Positions 24,231-32,858 of a stretch of DNA of 41,694 bases are shown here, piece after piece. How positions within the stretch are numbered: the stretch's first letter is position 1; the number at the start of each line of letters is the position of its first letter. The DNA lies in NCBI GenBank assembly GCA_012798515.1, contig JAAZNB010000090.1, forward strand, positions 1 to 41,694, given 5' to 3'. A model generated the notes under the pieces. It searched no databases. It was given only the letters and a program-made list of their open reading frames with translations, and had not been told where the DNA came from. The translations under genes and the position numbers were made by a program. The stretch is from Chloroflexota bacterium (GTDB lineage: Bacteria > Chloroflexota > Anaerolineae > Anaerolineales > Anaerolineaceae).

Positions 24231-25535
24231 ATGAGTGAATTGAAAGATTTGTTCCCCCTGGGGACGACATTGACGCCGGATGGCCACCTGCAAATTGCTG
24301 GTCACGAGCTGGGCGCCCTGGCCGGGCAGTGGGGCACGCCGTTGTACGTGTACGACGCGTTGACGGTTCGCACGCACATCCAGGACTTACAGGCCTGGCT
24401 GAAGCAAGCATATCCGGGCGCTGCTGAAATTACCTACGCCGCCAAAGCCTACTTCTCCGCCGGTTTTGCCAGAAAGCTGGCTGCGATGGACATTGGAGTG
24501 GATGTGGTCAGCCTGGGGGAAATGGAGGTAGCGCGCCTGGGTGGGTTCCAGCCGGAGCGGGTACACCTGCATGGAAACAATAAATCGGAGCAAGAGCTTT
24601 GCCGGGCCCTGGAATTGGGCTTACACAACGTGGTATTGGACAGCCTGGAGGAGATCGATTTTCTGGAAGAAATCGCCGGCCGGCTGGGGAAGAGCATGCG
24701 CGTCTGGCTGCGGCTGACCCCCGGGGTGAACATCCACACCCATCCCCACATCCAGACCGGCCACGCGGCCAGTAAGTTTGGCTTTTCCATTCACGGCGGC
24801 CAGGCGGCGGAAGGGATTCACCGTCTGAGAGGAAGCCGCTGGCTGAAACTAACCGGACTGCACACTCACCTGGGATCCCAGATCACTGAGCCGGAGGCAT
24901 ATCGCCAGGCCATCCACAGCATGTATGCCCTGGCCGGGCAGGAAGGGTTTATTCCCCAGGAATTCAGTCCCGGCGGCGGGTGGGGTGTGGCGTATACTTT
25001 CGAAGACCAACCCCAGGATGGGGAGACGTGGATCCGCACCGTGGCGGACGCGCTGGCCCAGGAATGTAGCCGGCGTGACTGGCCACTGCCCAGGCTGTAC
25101 CTGGAACCGGGCCGCTGGCTGGCCGGCCGGGCCGGGGTGGCCCTGTATACGGCTGGCACCGGCAAGGTTCTTGAAGATGGCACCTACATTGTGGCAGTGG
25201 ATGGGGGCATGGCCGATAACCCGCGCCCGGCGTTGTATCAGGCGCGTTACCAGGCCTTCGTGGTCGACCGTCCCCAGGCGCCGGCTTCCCGGCGGACCTC
25301 GCTGGTAGGCAAGTTTTGCGAGAGCGGGGATAAACTCATCCCGGAAACGTTCTTACCGCCTGTACAACGCGGTGACGTTCTGGCGCTGCCGGTTGCCGGG
25401 GCGTACCAGCTCAGCATGGCCTCCAATTACAACCTGGCGGCGCGCCCGACCGTCTTATGGCTGGATGCGGGCCAGGTGGAGGTGCTGCAAAAACAAGAAC
25501 GGCCCGAGATTTCGGGGTGGTGGGTGGACGTTTAG
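24231..25535 (+). CDS. lysA: Diaminopimelate decarboxylase-type PLP enzyme
   Basis: A 434-residue fold-type III PLP decarboxylase of normal length for LysA. K72 in YAAKAY is the PLP-binding lysine. HTHLGSQ (near 205), SPGGGWGVAY (near 246) for the phosphate, EPGRW (near 288), CESGDKL (near 362) with the catalytic Cys, and AYQLSMASNYN (near 386) complete the active site. It should decarboxylate meso-diaminopimelate to lysine in the cytoplasm. Closely related enzymes act on other D-configured or polyamine substrates, and the adjacent XRE-cupin gene leaves that open. Its stop codon overlaps that of the convergent helicase gene. Confidence 0.88.
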   Translation: MSELKDLFPLGTTLTPDGHLQIAGHELGALAGQWGTPLYVYDALTVRTHIQDLQAWLKQAYPGAAEITYAAKAYFSAGFARKLAAMDIGVDVVSLGEMEVARLGGFQPERVHLHGNNKSEQELCRALELGLHNVVLDSLEEIDFLEEIAGRLGKSMRVWLRLTPGVNIHTHPHIQTGHAASKFGFSIHGGQAAEGIHRLRGSRWLKLTGLHTHLGSQITEPEAYRQAIHSMYALAGQEGFIPQEFSPGGGWGVAYTFEDQPQDGETWIRTVADALAQECSRRDWPLPRLYLEPGRWLAGRAGVALYTAGTGKVLEDGTYIVAVDGGMADNPRPALYQARYQAFVVDRPQAPASRRTSLVGKFCESGDKLIPETFLPPVQRGDVLALPVAGAYQLSMASNYNLAARPTVLWLDAGQVEVLQKQERPEISGWWVDV

Positions 25536-28330
25536 AGGTTCAACCAGCGGGCGGCCCGGGAAGGCAGCTCGCTCATAGGGCCGATGCGGGTCGTACAGTG
25601 GGGAATGGATTGGATAAAGGATTTCCCATAGCGCTTGGTCAAGATACGTCGGTCCAGAATGGCCACCACCCCCCGATCCGATTGGGTGCGGATCAGACGC
25701 CCGAAGCCCTGCCGGAAACGCAGGATGGCTTCGGGCAGGTTGTATTCATTGAAGGGATCCTCGAAGGTCTCGGAGCGAGCCGCGATGATGGGATCCGAAG
25801 GGACGTCGAAGGGCAGTTTGACGATGACCAGGGTAGACAGGGCCGCACCCGGAATATCGACACCCTCCCAAAAGGCGCGGGTGCCCAAAAGAATGGCTTT
25901 GTCGGCCTCTTTGAACGTCTCTAACAGGGTGTTGGCCGAGGCCCCTTCGCCCTGCTCGTAAATGATGATCCCAGCCTCGGCCAGGGAAGGACCGATGGAT
26001 TGTGAAGTGCGCTTGAGCTGGGCATACGAGGTAAACAGGGCCAACAGGCGCCCGCCGGTGGCTTTGCTGAGGCGAATAAGCGTCTGTTCTACGGCGCGTT
26101 GGTACTGGTTGACGTCGGAGGGTTCGGGAATGTCGTTGACCAGGTAGAGCAAGGCCGAACTCTCGTAATCAAAGGGGGAACCCAGGGTGAGCTCGTCTGC
26201 TTCGTCGGCGTTGAGCCGGTCGCGTAAATAATCGAAATGACCATCGGCAGTGAGCGTGGCCGAAGTGAGGATTACGCAAGACTTGGTGTGCCACAGATAT
26301 TCCTCCATCAGCGGGCCGATGTGTAAGGGGGCCATCTGGAGGACGAGCTGGTTATTATTGGGCTGGATCTCGATCCAGTAGACGAAGTCGTTGGATGGGT
26401 CATTGACCAGGGCGGAGACGTTGGCTTCGATTTCTGACAGGCGGCGGTGGGCCGTGCTGAGTGAATTCTGTGCGTCTTCGATCTCCTCGTTGAAGTTTTG
26501 ATCCAGATCGGCGATAGATTGGTAGATCTGGGAGACGAGGTTCAGCAACAAACGCATGGTTTCATCGGCCGTATCCCAGGCGACTTCGACTTCTACCCAG
26601 GCCGGTAAGGTGCGCGTCGCGGCCAGGACGCGTTCCTGCTGGCCATAGCCACTGACCGGGCGGCCGTCACGTTGCTCGCTCAAGAAAAAGTCCAGCGAAC
26701 GGTAAAATTCTTTGAAGTCGTGTTCCAGGCGGAAGGCCAGGTCGGTGGCTCGCTGGATGGCCTGCTGGTGAGCAGCCAGGTCGGCGGGGGGCAGCACGTC
26801 TTTGAGTAAATTCAACTCATGTCCCAGGATACCGCTGGAGACGCTACCCAATTCACGGATCAGCCGGGCGAGGTCCCCTTGGGTGACCCGGAAACTCAGT
26901 GCGCTGGTGGTGGCCGATTCGAGGTGGTGGGCCTCGTCGACGATGAGGTATTCGTAGTCAGGCAAGACGCGACTGCCGGAAGCGACGTCGGCCAACAGCA
27001 GGGCGTGGTTGACGATGATCAAGTGGGCAGATTGGGCGGCCATCTTCACCCGGTAAAACGGGCAGGCGCCGCCGGTGCGGGCCACGCAGACTTCTGCTTT
27101 GCAGCCTTCATCTTCGGCAGAAATACTGTTCCAGATGTCGCGCTCGACCGGGCCATTAAGGTTAATCTCGGTGCGGTCCCCGCTGCCACTGGCATAGAGC
27201 CACACCAGCACCTTGGCCAACACCCGCATCTGGTCGGCCGAATCGGGGCCACGCTGGCGCAGGGCTTCCAGACGCCGGGGACACAGGTAGTTCGAACGAC
27301 CCTTGACCACGGTGGCGCGCAGGTCGAGGTTGAGCGCATTGCACAGGTCGGGGATGTCTTTCTTGATCAGCTGGTCTTGCAAATTGATCGTGTTGGTGGA
27401 AATGACCACCCGGCGCTGGTTTTCGGCAGCCCACAACGCGGCCGGCACCAGGTAGGCAAAGGATTTCCCGGTCCCGGTCCCGGCTTCTACCATCAGGTGT
27501 TGGTCTTCGCTGATGGCCGTGGTGATGGCGCGCAGCATTTCGACCTGTTGGGGGCGCTGCTCATAGTTCTGGAAGTAGTGCGAAAACGGCCCGCCGTATT
27601 CTAACAGGGCGGCGATCTCTTCCGGGTCCAGCGCCTGGGGAGGGTTGCGAGGAGCTAGTGGGGGGTAGAGCGCCTCGTTAGCCGGCGTGAATAAGGGTGT
27701 GGTTTCCCTGTCCTGGGAAACCCTGGCCCCACCGGGCTGGTTGATGCGGGCGCGTAAGATCTGGCTGAACACCCAGGATGCACCCCAATCGAAGGGCTCG
27801 CTCAGGCGGACGAACTCGGCCAGCAGGTCCAAAGGCAGGTGCTGAGCAACTTCGTATAGACGAATATATACGGCGTGCGTCACCCGGGCGTCATCGAGGG
27901 CGCGGTGGGTGGCAGGAAGCAGAATGCCCAGGGACTGCCCCAAGGCGCCCAGGTTGTAGCGGCTGGAGGTGGGCAGCAGTACCGAGGCCAGTTCGTAAGT
28001 GTCGAGGACATGATTGAGCCCCAGGATGTTTTGGCGTTGCAGAAAGGCCAGGTCAAAACGTACGTTATGTCCCAAGACCGGGGCGTCACCCACGAAATCC
28101 ACCAGCTCGTGCAGGACGGCCTTGATGGGTGGGGCGTTGCGCACCATTTCATTGCTGATTCCCGTCAATTGGGTGATGGCCGGTGGGATAGGTCTTCCCG
28201 GGTTGATCAGGGTAGACCATTCCGCTTCGACACGACTTCCATTGAACCGTACGGCGCCAATTTCGATGATGGCATCGGATTCTGGATTGAGGCCGGTGGT
28301 TTCGATATCCAGGGCAACGATTGCAGGCAT
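25532..28330 (-). CDS. dinG: DinG-type Fe-S helicase with N-terminal DEDDh exonuclease
   Basis: A 932-residue superfamily 2 (XPD-like) DNA helicase fused to a DnaQ-like 3'-5' exonuclease. Exonuclease residues are D8 and E10 (ALDIETTG), D93, H142 and D147. The helicase has Walker A AGTGTGKS (283-290, K289) and DEAH (465-468). C350, C410, C415 and C423 form the four-cysteine pattern of an Fe-S cluster, so it should be a true Fe-S helicase. The C-terminal ATPase motifs GRLIRTQSDRGVVAILDRR fit DinG. It probably resolves R-loops, G4 or repair intermediates. The ATG at 28330 starts the exonuclease domain as in homologues; no ribosome-binding site precedes it. A start at 28399 or 28384 would add up to 23 residues of no clear character. 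Confidence 0.95.
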   Translation of the reverse strand: MPAIVALDIETTGLNPESDAIIEIGAVRFNGSRVEAEWSTLINPGRPIPPAITQLTGISNEMVRNAPPIKAVLHELVDFVGDAPVLGHNVRFDLAFLQRQNILGLNHVLDTYELASVLLPTSSRYNLGALGQSLGILLPATHRALDDARVTHAVYIRLYEVAQHLPLDLLAEFVRLSEPFDWGASWVFSQILRARINQPGGARVSQDRETTPLFTPANEALYPPLAPRNPPQALDPEEIAALLEYGGPFSHYFQNYEQRPQQVEMLRAITTAISEDQHLMVEAGTGTGKSFAYLVPAALWAAENQRRVVISTNTINLQDQLIKKDIPDLCNALNLDLRATVVKGRSNYLCPRRLEALRQRGPDSADQMRVLAKVLVWLYASGSGDRTEINLNGPVERDIWNSISAEDEGCKAEVCVARTGGACPFYRVKMAAQSAHLIIVNHALLLADVASGSRVLPDYEYLIVDEAHHLESATTSALSFRVTQGDLARLIRELGSVSSGILGHELNLLKDVLPPADLAAHQQAIQRATDLAFRLEHDFKEFYRSLDFFLSEQRDGRPVSGYGQQERVLAATRTLPAWVEVEVAWDTADETMRLLLNLVSQIYQSIADLDQNFNEEIEDAQNSLSTAHRRLSEIEANVSALVNDPSNDFVYWIEIQPNNNQLVLQMAPLHIGPLMEEYLWHTKSCVILTSATLTADGHFDYLRDRLNADEADELTLGSPFDYESSALLYLVNDIPEPSDVNQYQRAVEQTLIRLSKATGGRLLALFTSYAQLKRTSQSIGPSLAEAGIIIYEQGEGASANTLLETFKEADKAILLGTRAFWEGVDIPGAALSTLVIVKLPFDVPSDPIIAARSETFEDPFNEYNLPEAILRFRQGFGRLIRTQSDRGVVAILDRRILTKRYGKSFIQSIPHCTTRIGPMSELPSRAARWLNL

Positions 28331-28337
28331 GGGATCG

Positions 28338-28346
28338 ATTATACCA
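28338..28346 (-). promoter_or_regulatory. Extended -10 promoter giving a leaderless dinG mRNA
   Basis: TGgTATAAT on the minus strand is a perfect extended -10 element. It ends only 7 nt before the chosen ATG, so transcription would begin at or next to the start codon. No Shine-Dalgarno sequence and no good -35 are present, both consistent with a leaderless message. Confidence 0.6.
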
Positions 28347-28504
28347 TCCAGGTTTATATTTTCTGCCCGAACCGGACAAGTCATGCTAAGATAAGTCATC
28401 CCGAGCGTGGATTCAGCCCAACCAGAAAAGGGCGTTTGGCGCGTTATCGGGAGCGGTGAGAGCGTAGATAACCCCGGACCTTTCCAACACGTACATTCAA
28501 ACCC

Positions 28505-30862
28505 ATGAACAATATTTCGAACCCCTACTACACATTCTCATGCGACCCCGATCAGGGTAAGTTTTCGGTACGGGCAGCGGACAGTCATTTGCACATCGAA
28601 AACGCCGGCCTGGCCATCCACTACCGCACGAACGGGAAATCGAAGGTTTTGTTGGCTTCCGGTTGGCGTCCGGTGCGCCAGGAGACCCGGTGGGTCGATT
28701 CGGCGCTAGGCCGTATGCAGGAAATGGTATTCGAAGCTGCCCCGGATGCCACGGGTATCAAGGCTTTCGTAACCTTTGCCCTGCCGGAGGAAACGCCGCT
28801 GTTCGTGTGGAAGCTGGCGGTCGAGAACTGCGGAGGCCGGCCGGTAAGGCTGCGACGCTTCGAGCTGCTGCGCCTGCGCCAGGCCGTGACGAGCATGCTG
28901 AATGATCTGCTCGTGTGTGTGGGCGACGAAGCGCCGGCGTTTTATTCACAGGGTTGGCAGTCGTGGTCTTATAGTGCGGTGTACGGGCGGGAACAGGGGC
29001 AGCGCATGACCCGTCTGCCGGGCATCCAGACACCTTTGTACGCTAACCCCGGCACACCGCAGTACCGCCGCCCCGGATATTATGCCAGTGATTTCTTTGG
29101 AATCCTCGGCGACCGGAAGCTCCGCCGGGCCTGCCTGATGGGCTTTCTGGCACAGCGCTGCCAGTTCGGCACATTGGAAGCCATCTTGCCCGCTGGCGGG
29201 GCGCAGCTGACTTTGTGGGCTAACGGCGACGATACCCGCCTGGACCCTGGAATGCGTATGGAGACGGATTGGGCCGTGCTGTTCCCCTTCGGGGTGGACG
29301 ATCCGGATCCGCTGGGGCCCTATCTGTCGGCCGTTGCCAGGGAGCATGGCGTGGCGATGCGGCGGGAAACGCCCTCCGGTTGGTGCTCCTGGTATCACTT
29401 CTATCAGAACCTGCGCCAGGAGGACATCCGCGCCAACCTGGAGGCCATCCGGCGCATGCAGACAAAGCTGCCCCTGCAACTGGTGCAGATCGACGATGGG
29501 TTCGAGCACCAGGTGGGTGACTGGTTCAACTTTGCCCCGGGTTTTCCCCACGGGGTGGCTCCCCTGGCAGATGAAATTCGTACAGCTGGCCTGACCCCGG
29601 GCCTGTGGTTGGCGCCTTTCATCGTGCATCCGGGCTCCCAACTGGCCCGGGAACATCCGGACTACCTGTTGAAAGGCGCAGCCGGGAGAGCGGTCAACGC
29701 CGGTTTTATCTGGGACGTCTTTACTCACGCCCTGGATTTAACCCATCCGGGCGCCCTGGATTACGCTGCCCGCAGTGTGTCCACTGCGGCTCACGAATGG
29801 GGTTTCCCATATTTAAAGCTGGACTTCCTGTATGCCGGGGCCCTGAAGGGCAAACGCAGGGACGAGACCCGCACCCGGGCGCAGATCTACCGCCAGGGTT
29901 TACAGACCTTGCGTGAGGCGGCCGGGATGGATACGTTTCTGTTGGGCTGCGGGGCGCCGCTGGGGGCGTCGATTGGTTTCTTTGAAGCCATGCGCATCGG
30001 AGCGGACGTCAGCGGAGACTGGAAACCGCGTTATTTTGGCACTGAGCTGTTCTTTGGAGACGAACCCAACATGCCTTCAGCGCGCAATTCGGTGCACAAT
30101 ATCTTGACGCGCAGCCAGTTCCACCGCCAATGGTGGATCAACGACCCGGACTGCTTGTTGGTGCGTGAAGACACGCGCCTTACTTTAGAAGAGGTACGTT
30201 CCCTGGCGACAGCCATCGGGTTGACCGGCGGATCCCTGTTGGTCTCGGACGATATGCCTGTCTTGCCGCCCGAACGGCTGCGTATCGCCCAGGTCTTGCT
30301 GCCGGTTATCGGGAAGCGCGCCCGGGTGATCGATTGGTTCGACCGCATCACACCGCGCTATCTGCGCCTGGATTTACATGGCCCGGTGGGGGAATGGAGC
30401 CTGCTGGCATATTTCAATTGGGAAGATCACCCCCAGCAGGTGGATCTACGGCCTTCTGACTTTCACCTGGGGCCGGGGCCCTATTGGGCCAGATCCTTCT
30501 GGCATGGAGTCAGCCGGAGATTGGCCGAGGACCAGCCTTTTGTCTCGGCGCTGGCGCCGCATGGGGTGGTTTTGCTGGCGGTCCGCCGGCAAACTGCCGG
30601 CCTCCCCCAATACCTGGGCAGCAACCTGCACCTCTCGCAGGGCCTGGAAGTGCAGCATTGGGAAGCCCAGCCACGGGGGATAGAAATGGAACTGGCGTGT
30701 GGTCAGGAAATGGAAGGAGAGGTCGAGCTGTACCTTCCGGGGCCGCCGGCTGAATTTACCATCCAGCCTGGTACGGCCAACCTGCGCCTGGCCGGAGACA
30801 GCCGTTACCTGCTCCACCTGGCGATCCATGGCCGGGCCCGGGTCCGGATTTCTATTCTCTAA
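28505..30862 (+). CDS. Alpha-galactosidase, GH36 family
   Basis: A 785-residue glycoside hydrolase family 36 enzyme that removes terminal alpha-1,6-galactose from raffinose-type sugars or galactomannan. An N-terminal beta-sandwich domain (about 1-290) precedes the (beta/alpha)8 barrel, which opens with GWCSWYHFYQ and LVQIDDGFE. By comparison with Thermotoga GalA, D440 in LKLDFLYAG is the nucleophile and D501 in MRIGADVSGDW the acid/base, 61 residues apart. A C-terminal beta domain follows. No signal peptide is seen, so it is probably cytoplasmic. The ATG at 28505 has no obvious ribosome-binding site. It is divergent from dinG, and no sugar transporter lies next to it. Related activities such as alpha-N-acetylgalactosaminidase cannot be excluded. 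Confidence 0.92.
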   Translation: MNNISNPYYTFSCDPDQGKFSVRAADSHLHIENAGLAIHYRTNGKSKVLLASGWRPVRQETRWVDSALGRMQEMVFEAAPDATGIKAFVTFALPEETPLFVWKLAVENCGGRPVRLRRFELLRLRQAVTSMLNDLLVCVGDEAPAFYSQGWQSWSYSAVYGREQGQRMTRLPGIQTPLYANPGTPQYRRPGYYASDFFGILGDRKLRRACLMGFLAQRCQFGTLEAILPAGGAQLTLWANGDDTRLDPGMRMETDWAVLFPFGVDDPDPLGPYLSAVAREHGVAMRRETPSGWCSWYHFYQNLRQEDIRANLEAIRRMQTKLPLQLVQIDDGFEHQVGDWFNFAPGFPHGVAPLADEIRTAGLTPGLWLAPFIVHPGSQLAREHPDYLLKGAAGRAVNAGFIWDVFTHALDLTHPGALDYAARSVSTAAHEWGFPYLKLDFLYAGALKGKRRDETRTRAQIYRQGLQTLREAAGMDTFLLGCGAPLGASIGFFEAMRIGADVSGDWKPRYFGTELFFGDEPNMPSARNSVHNILTRSQFHRQWWINDPDCLLVREDTRLTLEEVRSLATAIGLTGGSLLVSDDMPVLPPERLRIAQVLLPVIGKRARVIDWFDRITPRYLRLDLHGPVGEWSLLAYFNWEDHPQQVDLRPSDFHLGPGPYWARSFWHGVSRRLAEDQPFVSALAPHGVVLLAVRRQTAGLPQYLGSNLHLSQGLEVQHWEAQPRGIEMELACGQEMEGEVELYLPGPPAEFTIQPGTANLRLAGDSRYLLHLAIHGRARVRISIL

Positions 30863-30880
30863 TGACCTGAAAACTACCGG

Positions 30881-30915
30881 AATTAAAAATCCGGCGCAGG
30901 TAAATCCTGCGCCGG
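30881..30915 (-). terminator. Terminator between galactosidase and DUF4349 genes
   Basis: A perfect 10-bp stem CCGGCGCAGG/CCTGCGCCGG (30891-30900 with 30906-30915, 5-nt loop). On the minus strand it is followed by ATTTTTAATT, an excellent U-tract for ending the DUF4349 message. On the plus strand only TTG follows, but it may also act on the galactosidase mRNA. Confidence 0.8.
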
Positions 30916-30931
30916 TTGAAGGGTTAAGAAA

Positions 30932-31921
30932 TTATGCTTTTTCTGCCGGCGGAGCGGGCGGGGCAGGCGGAACAGCCCTGGCGGCCTTACGCTTGGCAAA
31001 CCATTTGCGGATGAACACCCACAGGAGGCGCACAGGAATAACGATGATCAATGCCACCGGCACCAGGAAGAGCACCAGCCAGATGGCGGCGTTGGCCAGG
31101 AATTTAAGGGCGTTGATCAGGGCCTGGATGGCATCCCGGGCGACCCCTACCGGTTCCCAGCTGCCAATCGTCAGCGGAGCCACAGCAGCCTGAGACATAA
31201 TGCGAATCGAAATTGCCGAGAGGCTGGAAGCCTCATCGTAGTATTGGATCTGGCCCTTGAGAACTTCGATTTGCTCTTCGATGGAAACCAGCTGGTTGTA
31301 TACCGAGAGCACGTCTTCGGTGCGATTGGCCGAGGCCATGATCTCGCGCAGTTGGGCATCGGCCTGTTCCAGGTTGCGTAGCCGGGATTTTAGATCGGTG
31401 TACTCGCGGGTGACATCCTGGCCGGAAACGTTTTCCGAGCGAATGTCTTGAGTGGGATCTTCTACCAGGCCTTTGATCTGGTCCATGGCGCTGGTCAACT
31501 GCTCTGCCGGGACGCGCACGGTAATCGACGCTTCGGGGATTTCGACGCCTTCATCGGTGTAGGTTTTGTATAGATTCGAGCTGACGATGAAGCCGCCCAT
31601 GCCTTCGGCCATCTTGCCAATCGAGGCCATGGCTTCTCCCGGGTCGGCGACGACGATGGTGAGATCGGCGTTTTTGATCACCACACGTTCGACGGCGGCG
31701 CCCAAATCGCCGCCGCTGGCTTTATCGGCCATCATGGGCACCGGCGCAGAGGTGGCAAAGGGAGCGGCGTATTCGGCTGAGCTCTCGACCCGGCTTTCGT
31801 CCATCAGGTACATATCTGGGGCGCTGGGGGCAAAATTGGTAGGGCTGGATGCGGACTGGCAGGCGCTCAACAACAGGGTAACGATCAGGATTAGTACGAC
31901 GGGGGCAAGCTTCTTCTTCAT
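30932..31921 (-). CDS. DUF4349 domain lipoprotein
   Basis: A 329-residue membrane-anchored protein. The N-terminus KKKLAPVVLILIVTLLLSAC is a lipoprotein signal with Cys at residue 21. The DUF4349 core runs from about residue 80 to the end, with coiled-coil-prone segments around 165-225 (TDLKSRLRNLEQADAQLREIM). A single membrane helix lies near 285-308, followed by basic residues and a Pro/Ala-rich tail. The start is the ATG at 31921: the GGAGG that serves it overlaps an earlier in-frame ATG at 31936, which has no site of its own. Function of the family is unknown; an envelope role is likely. It ends a minus-strand group, 104 nt after the phosphoesterase. Confidence 0.9.
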   Translation of the reverse strand: MKKKLAPVVLILIVTLLLSACQSASSPTNFAPSAPDMYLMDESRVESSAEYAAPFATSAPVPMMADKASGGDLGAAVERVVIKNADLTIVVADPGEAMASIGKMAEGMGGFIVSSNLYKTYTDEGVEIPEASITVRVPAEQLTSAMDQIKGLVEDPTQDIRSENVSGQDVTREYTDLKSRLRNLEQADAQLREIMASANRTEDVLSVYNQLVSIEEQIEVLKGQIQYYDEASSLSAISIRIMSQAAVAPLTIGSWEPVGVARDAIQALINALKFLANAAIWLVLFLVPVALIIVIPVRLLWVFIRKWFAKRKAARAVPPAPPAPPAEKA

Positions 31922-32025
31922 TTGTTTTTCCTCCATGAGTTCGCTTCTCTACATTTTTGACGCTTGCAGGAAGAAAAAGTTCCGGAGATTGTCCCGGCAG
32001 AGGGTAAAGCGGTACAGACCAGGGG

Positions 32026-32754
32026 CTACCAACCTTGCAGCAAACGCAGGGCGTGGCGCGAAGGCAGCCCGGCTTTGTAGATGCGCTCCTGGACACTGTG
32101 AATGTCGTATTCAACCCGCATGGGTTCCCAGGTCAATTCATCGCTGTGGAAGATAGCAAACGCGGCGCGCGGGTCGTGGTCCCGGGGTTGGCCGACGGAC
32201 CCGGGATTGAGGATGGCGCGACCTTCCAGCTGGAAGACCTGACCCACCGGCGGCATTTTTAAAGTCACTCCGGCCTGGGCATCAGGGCAAAGGTACGCGG
32301 CCGGCAGGTGGCTGTGGCCAATGAAACAAAATTGAGTATCGAAGGCGGAAAAGTTTGCTGCTGCGGTGTTGGTGTCCAGGATGTACTCCCACACCGGGTT
32401 GCGCGGGCTGCCATGCACCAGGGTGACCGGATCGATGACCTTGCGGTTGGGGAGTTCCTCCAGGAATTGAATGCTATCGTAGGTCAGGTGTTCCCGCATC
32501 CAATGAGCGGACTGGCGAGCTTCCTTGTTGAACACTTCCAGGTTGATCTGCCCCAGCGCGGCAGCGTCGTGGTTGCCTACCAGACAGACCAGATTGGGGA
32601 TCTGGCGGATGCGCTCGATGCATTCGTTGGGGTCTGGTCCATAGCCGACGACGTCTCCCAGGCACCAGGCGGCGTCGAACGTCCCGGCGGCTTCCAAAAC
32701 GGCTTCTAGTGCGGTCAGGTTAGCGTGGATATCAGAGAAAACTAAGATGCGCAT
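32026..32754 (-). CDS. Calcineurin-like metallophosphoesterase (YfcE/MJ0936-like)
   Basis: A 242-residue metal-dependent phosphodiesterase. The five blocks are complete: DIHAN near residue 8, LGDVVGYGPDP near 32, GNHDAA near 60, a VHGSPRN His near 114, and GHSHLP near 145. The start ATG at 32754 places the first metal ligand at the usual position; a longer open frame upstream lacks support. Relatives hydrolyse cyclic or bis-phosphodiester substrates, but the physiological one is unknown. It lies 104 nt after the DUF3048 gene and could belong to the same transcription unit. Confidence 0.92.
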   Translation of the reverse strand: MRILVFSDIHANLTALEAVLEAAGTFDAAWCLGDVVGYGPDPNECIERIRQIPNLVCLVGNHDAAALGQINLEVFNKEARQSAHWMREHLTYDSIQFLEELPNRKVIDPVTLVHGSPRNPVWEYILDTNTAAANFSAFDTQFCFIGHSHLPAAYLCPDAQAGVTLKMPPVGQVFQLEGRAILNPGSVGQPRDHDPRAAFAIFHSDELTWEPMRVEYDIHSVQERIYKAGLPSRHALRLLQGW

Positions 32755-32800
32755 TGGATTGTGTCCCGTTGTTCGGTCATGAAGCCTGGCCAATAAGTTG

Positions 32801-32837
32801 AGGGCAGAAGGGATAGGCGTTGGCAGGTGCCTCTGCC
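32801..32837 (-). terminator. Weak stem-loop after the DUF3048 gene
   Basis: GGGCAGA (32801-32807) and TCTGCCC (32831-32837) form a 7-bp stem in the gap after the DUF3048 stop codon. Only a weak U-containing run follows on the minus strand, so partial termination of the metH operon is possible. Confidence 0.35.
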
Positions 32838-32858
32838 CGGTGATTGAACCGGTATTTA

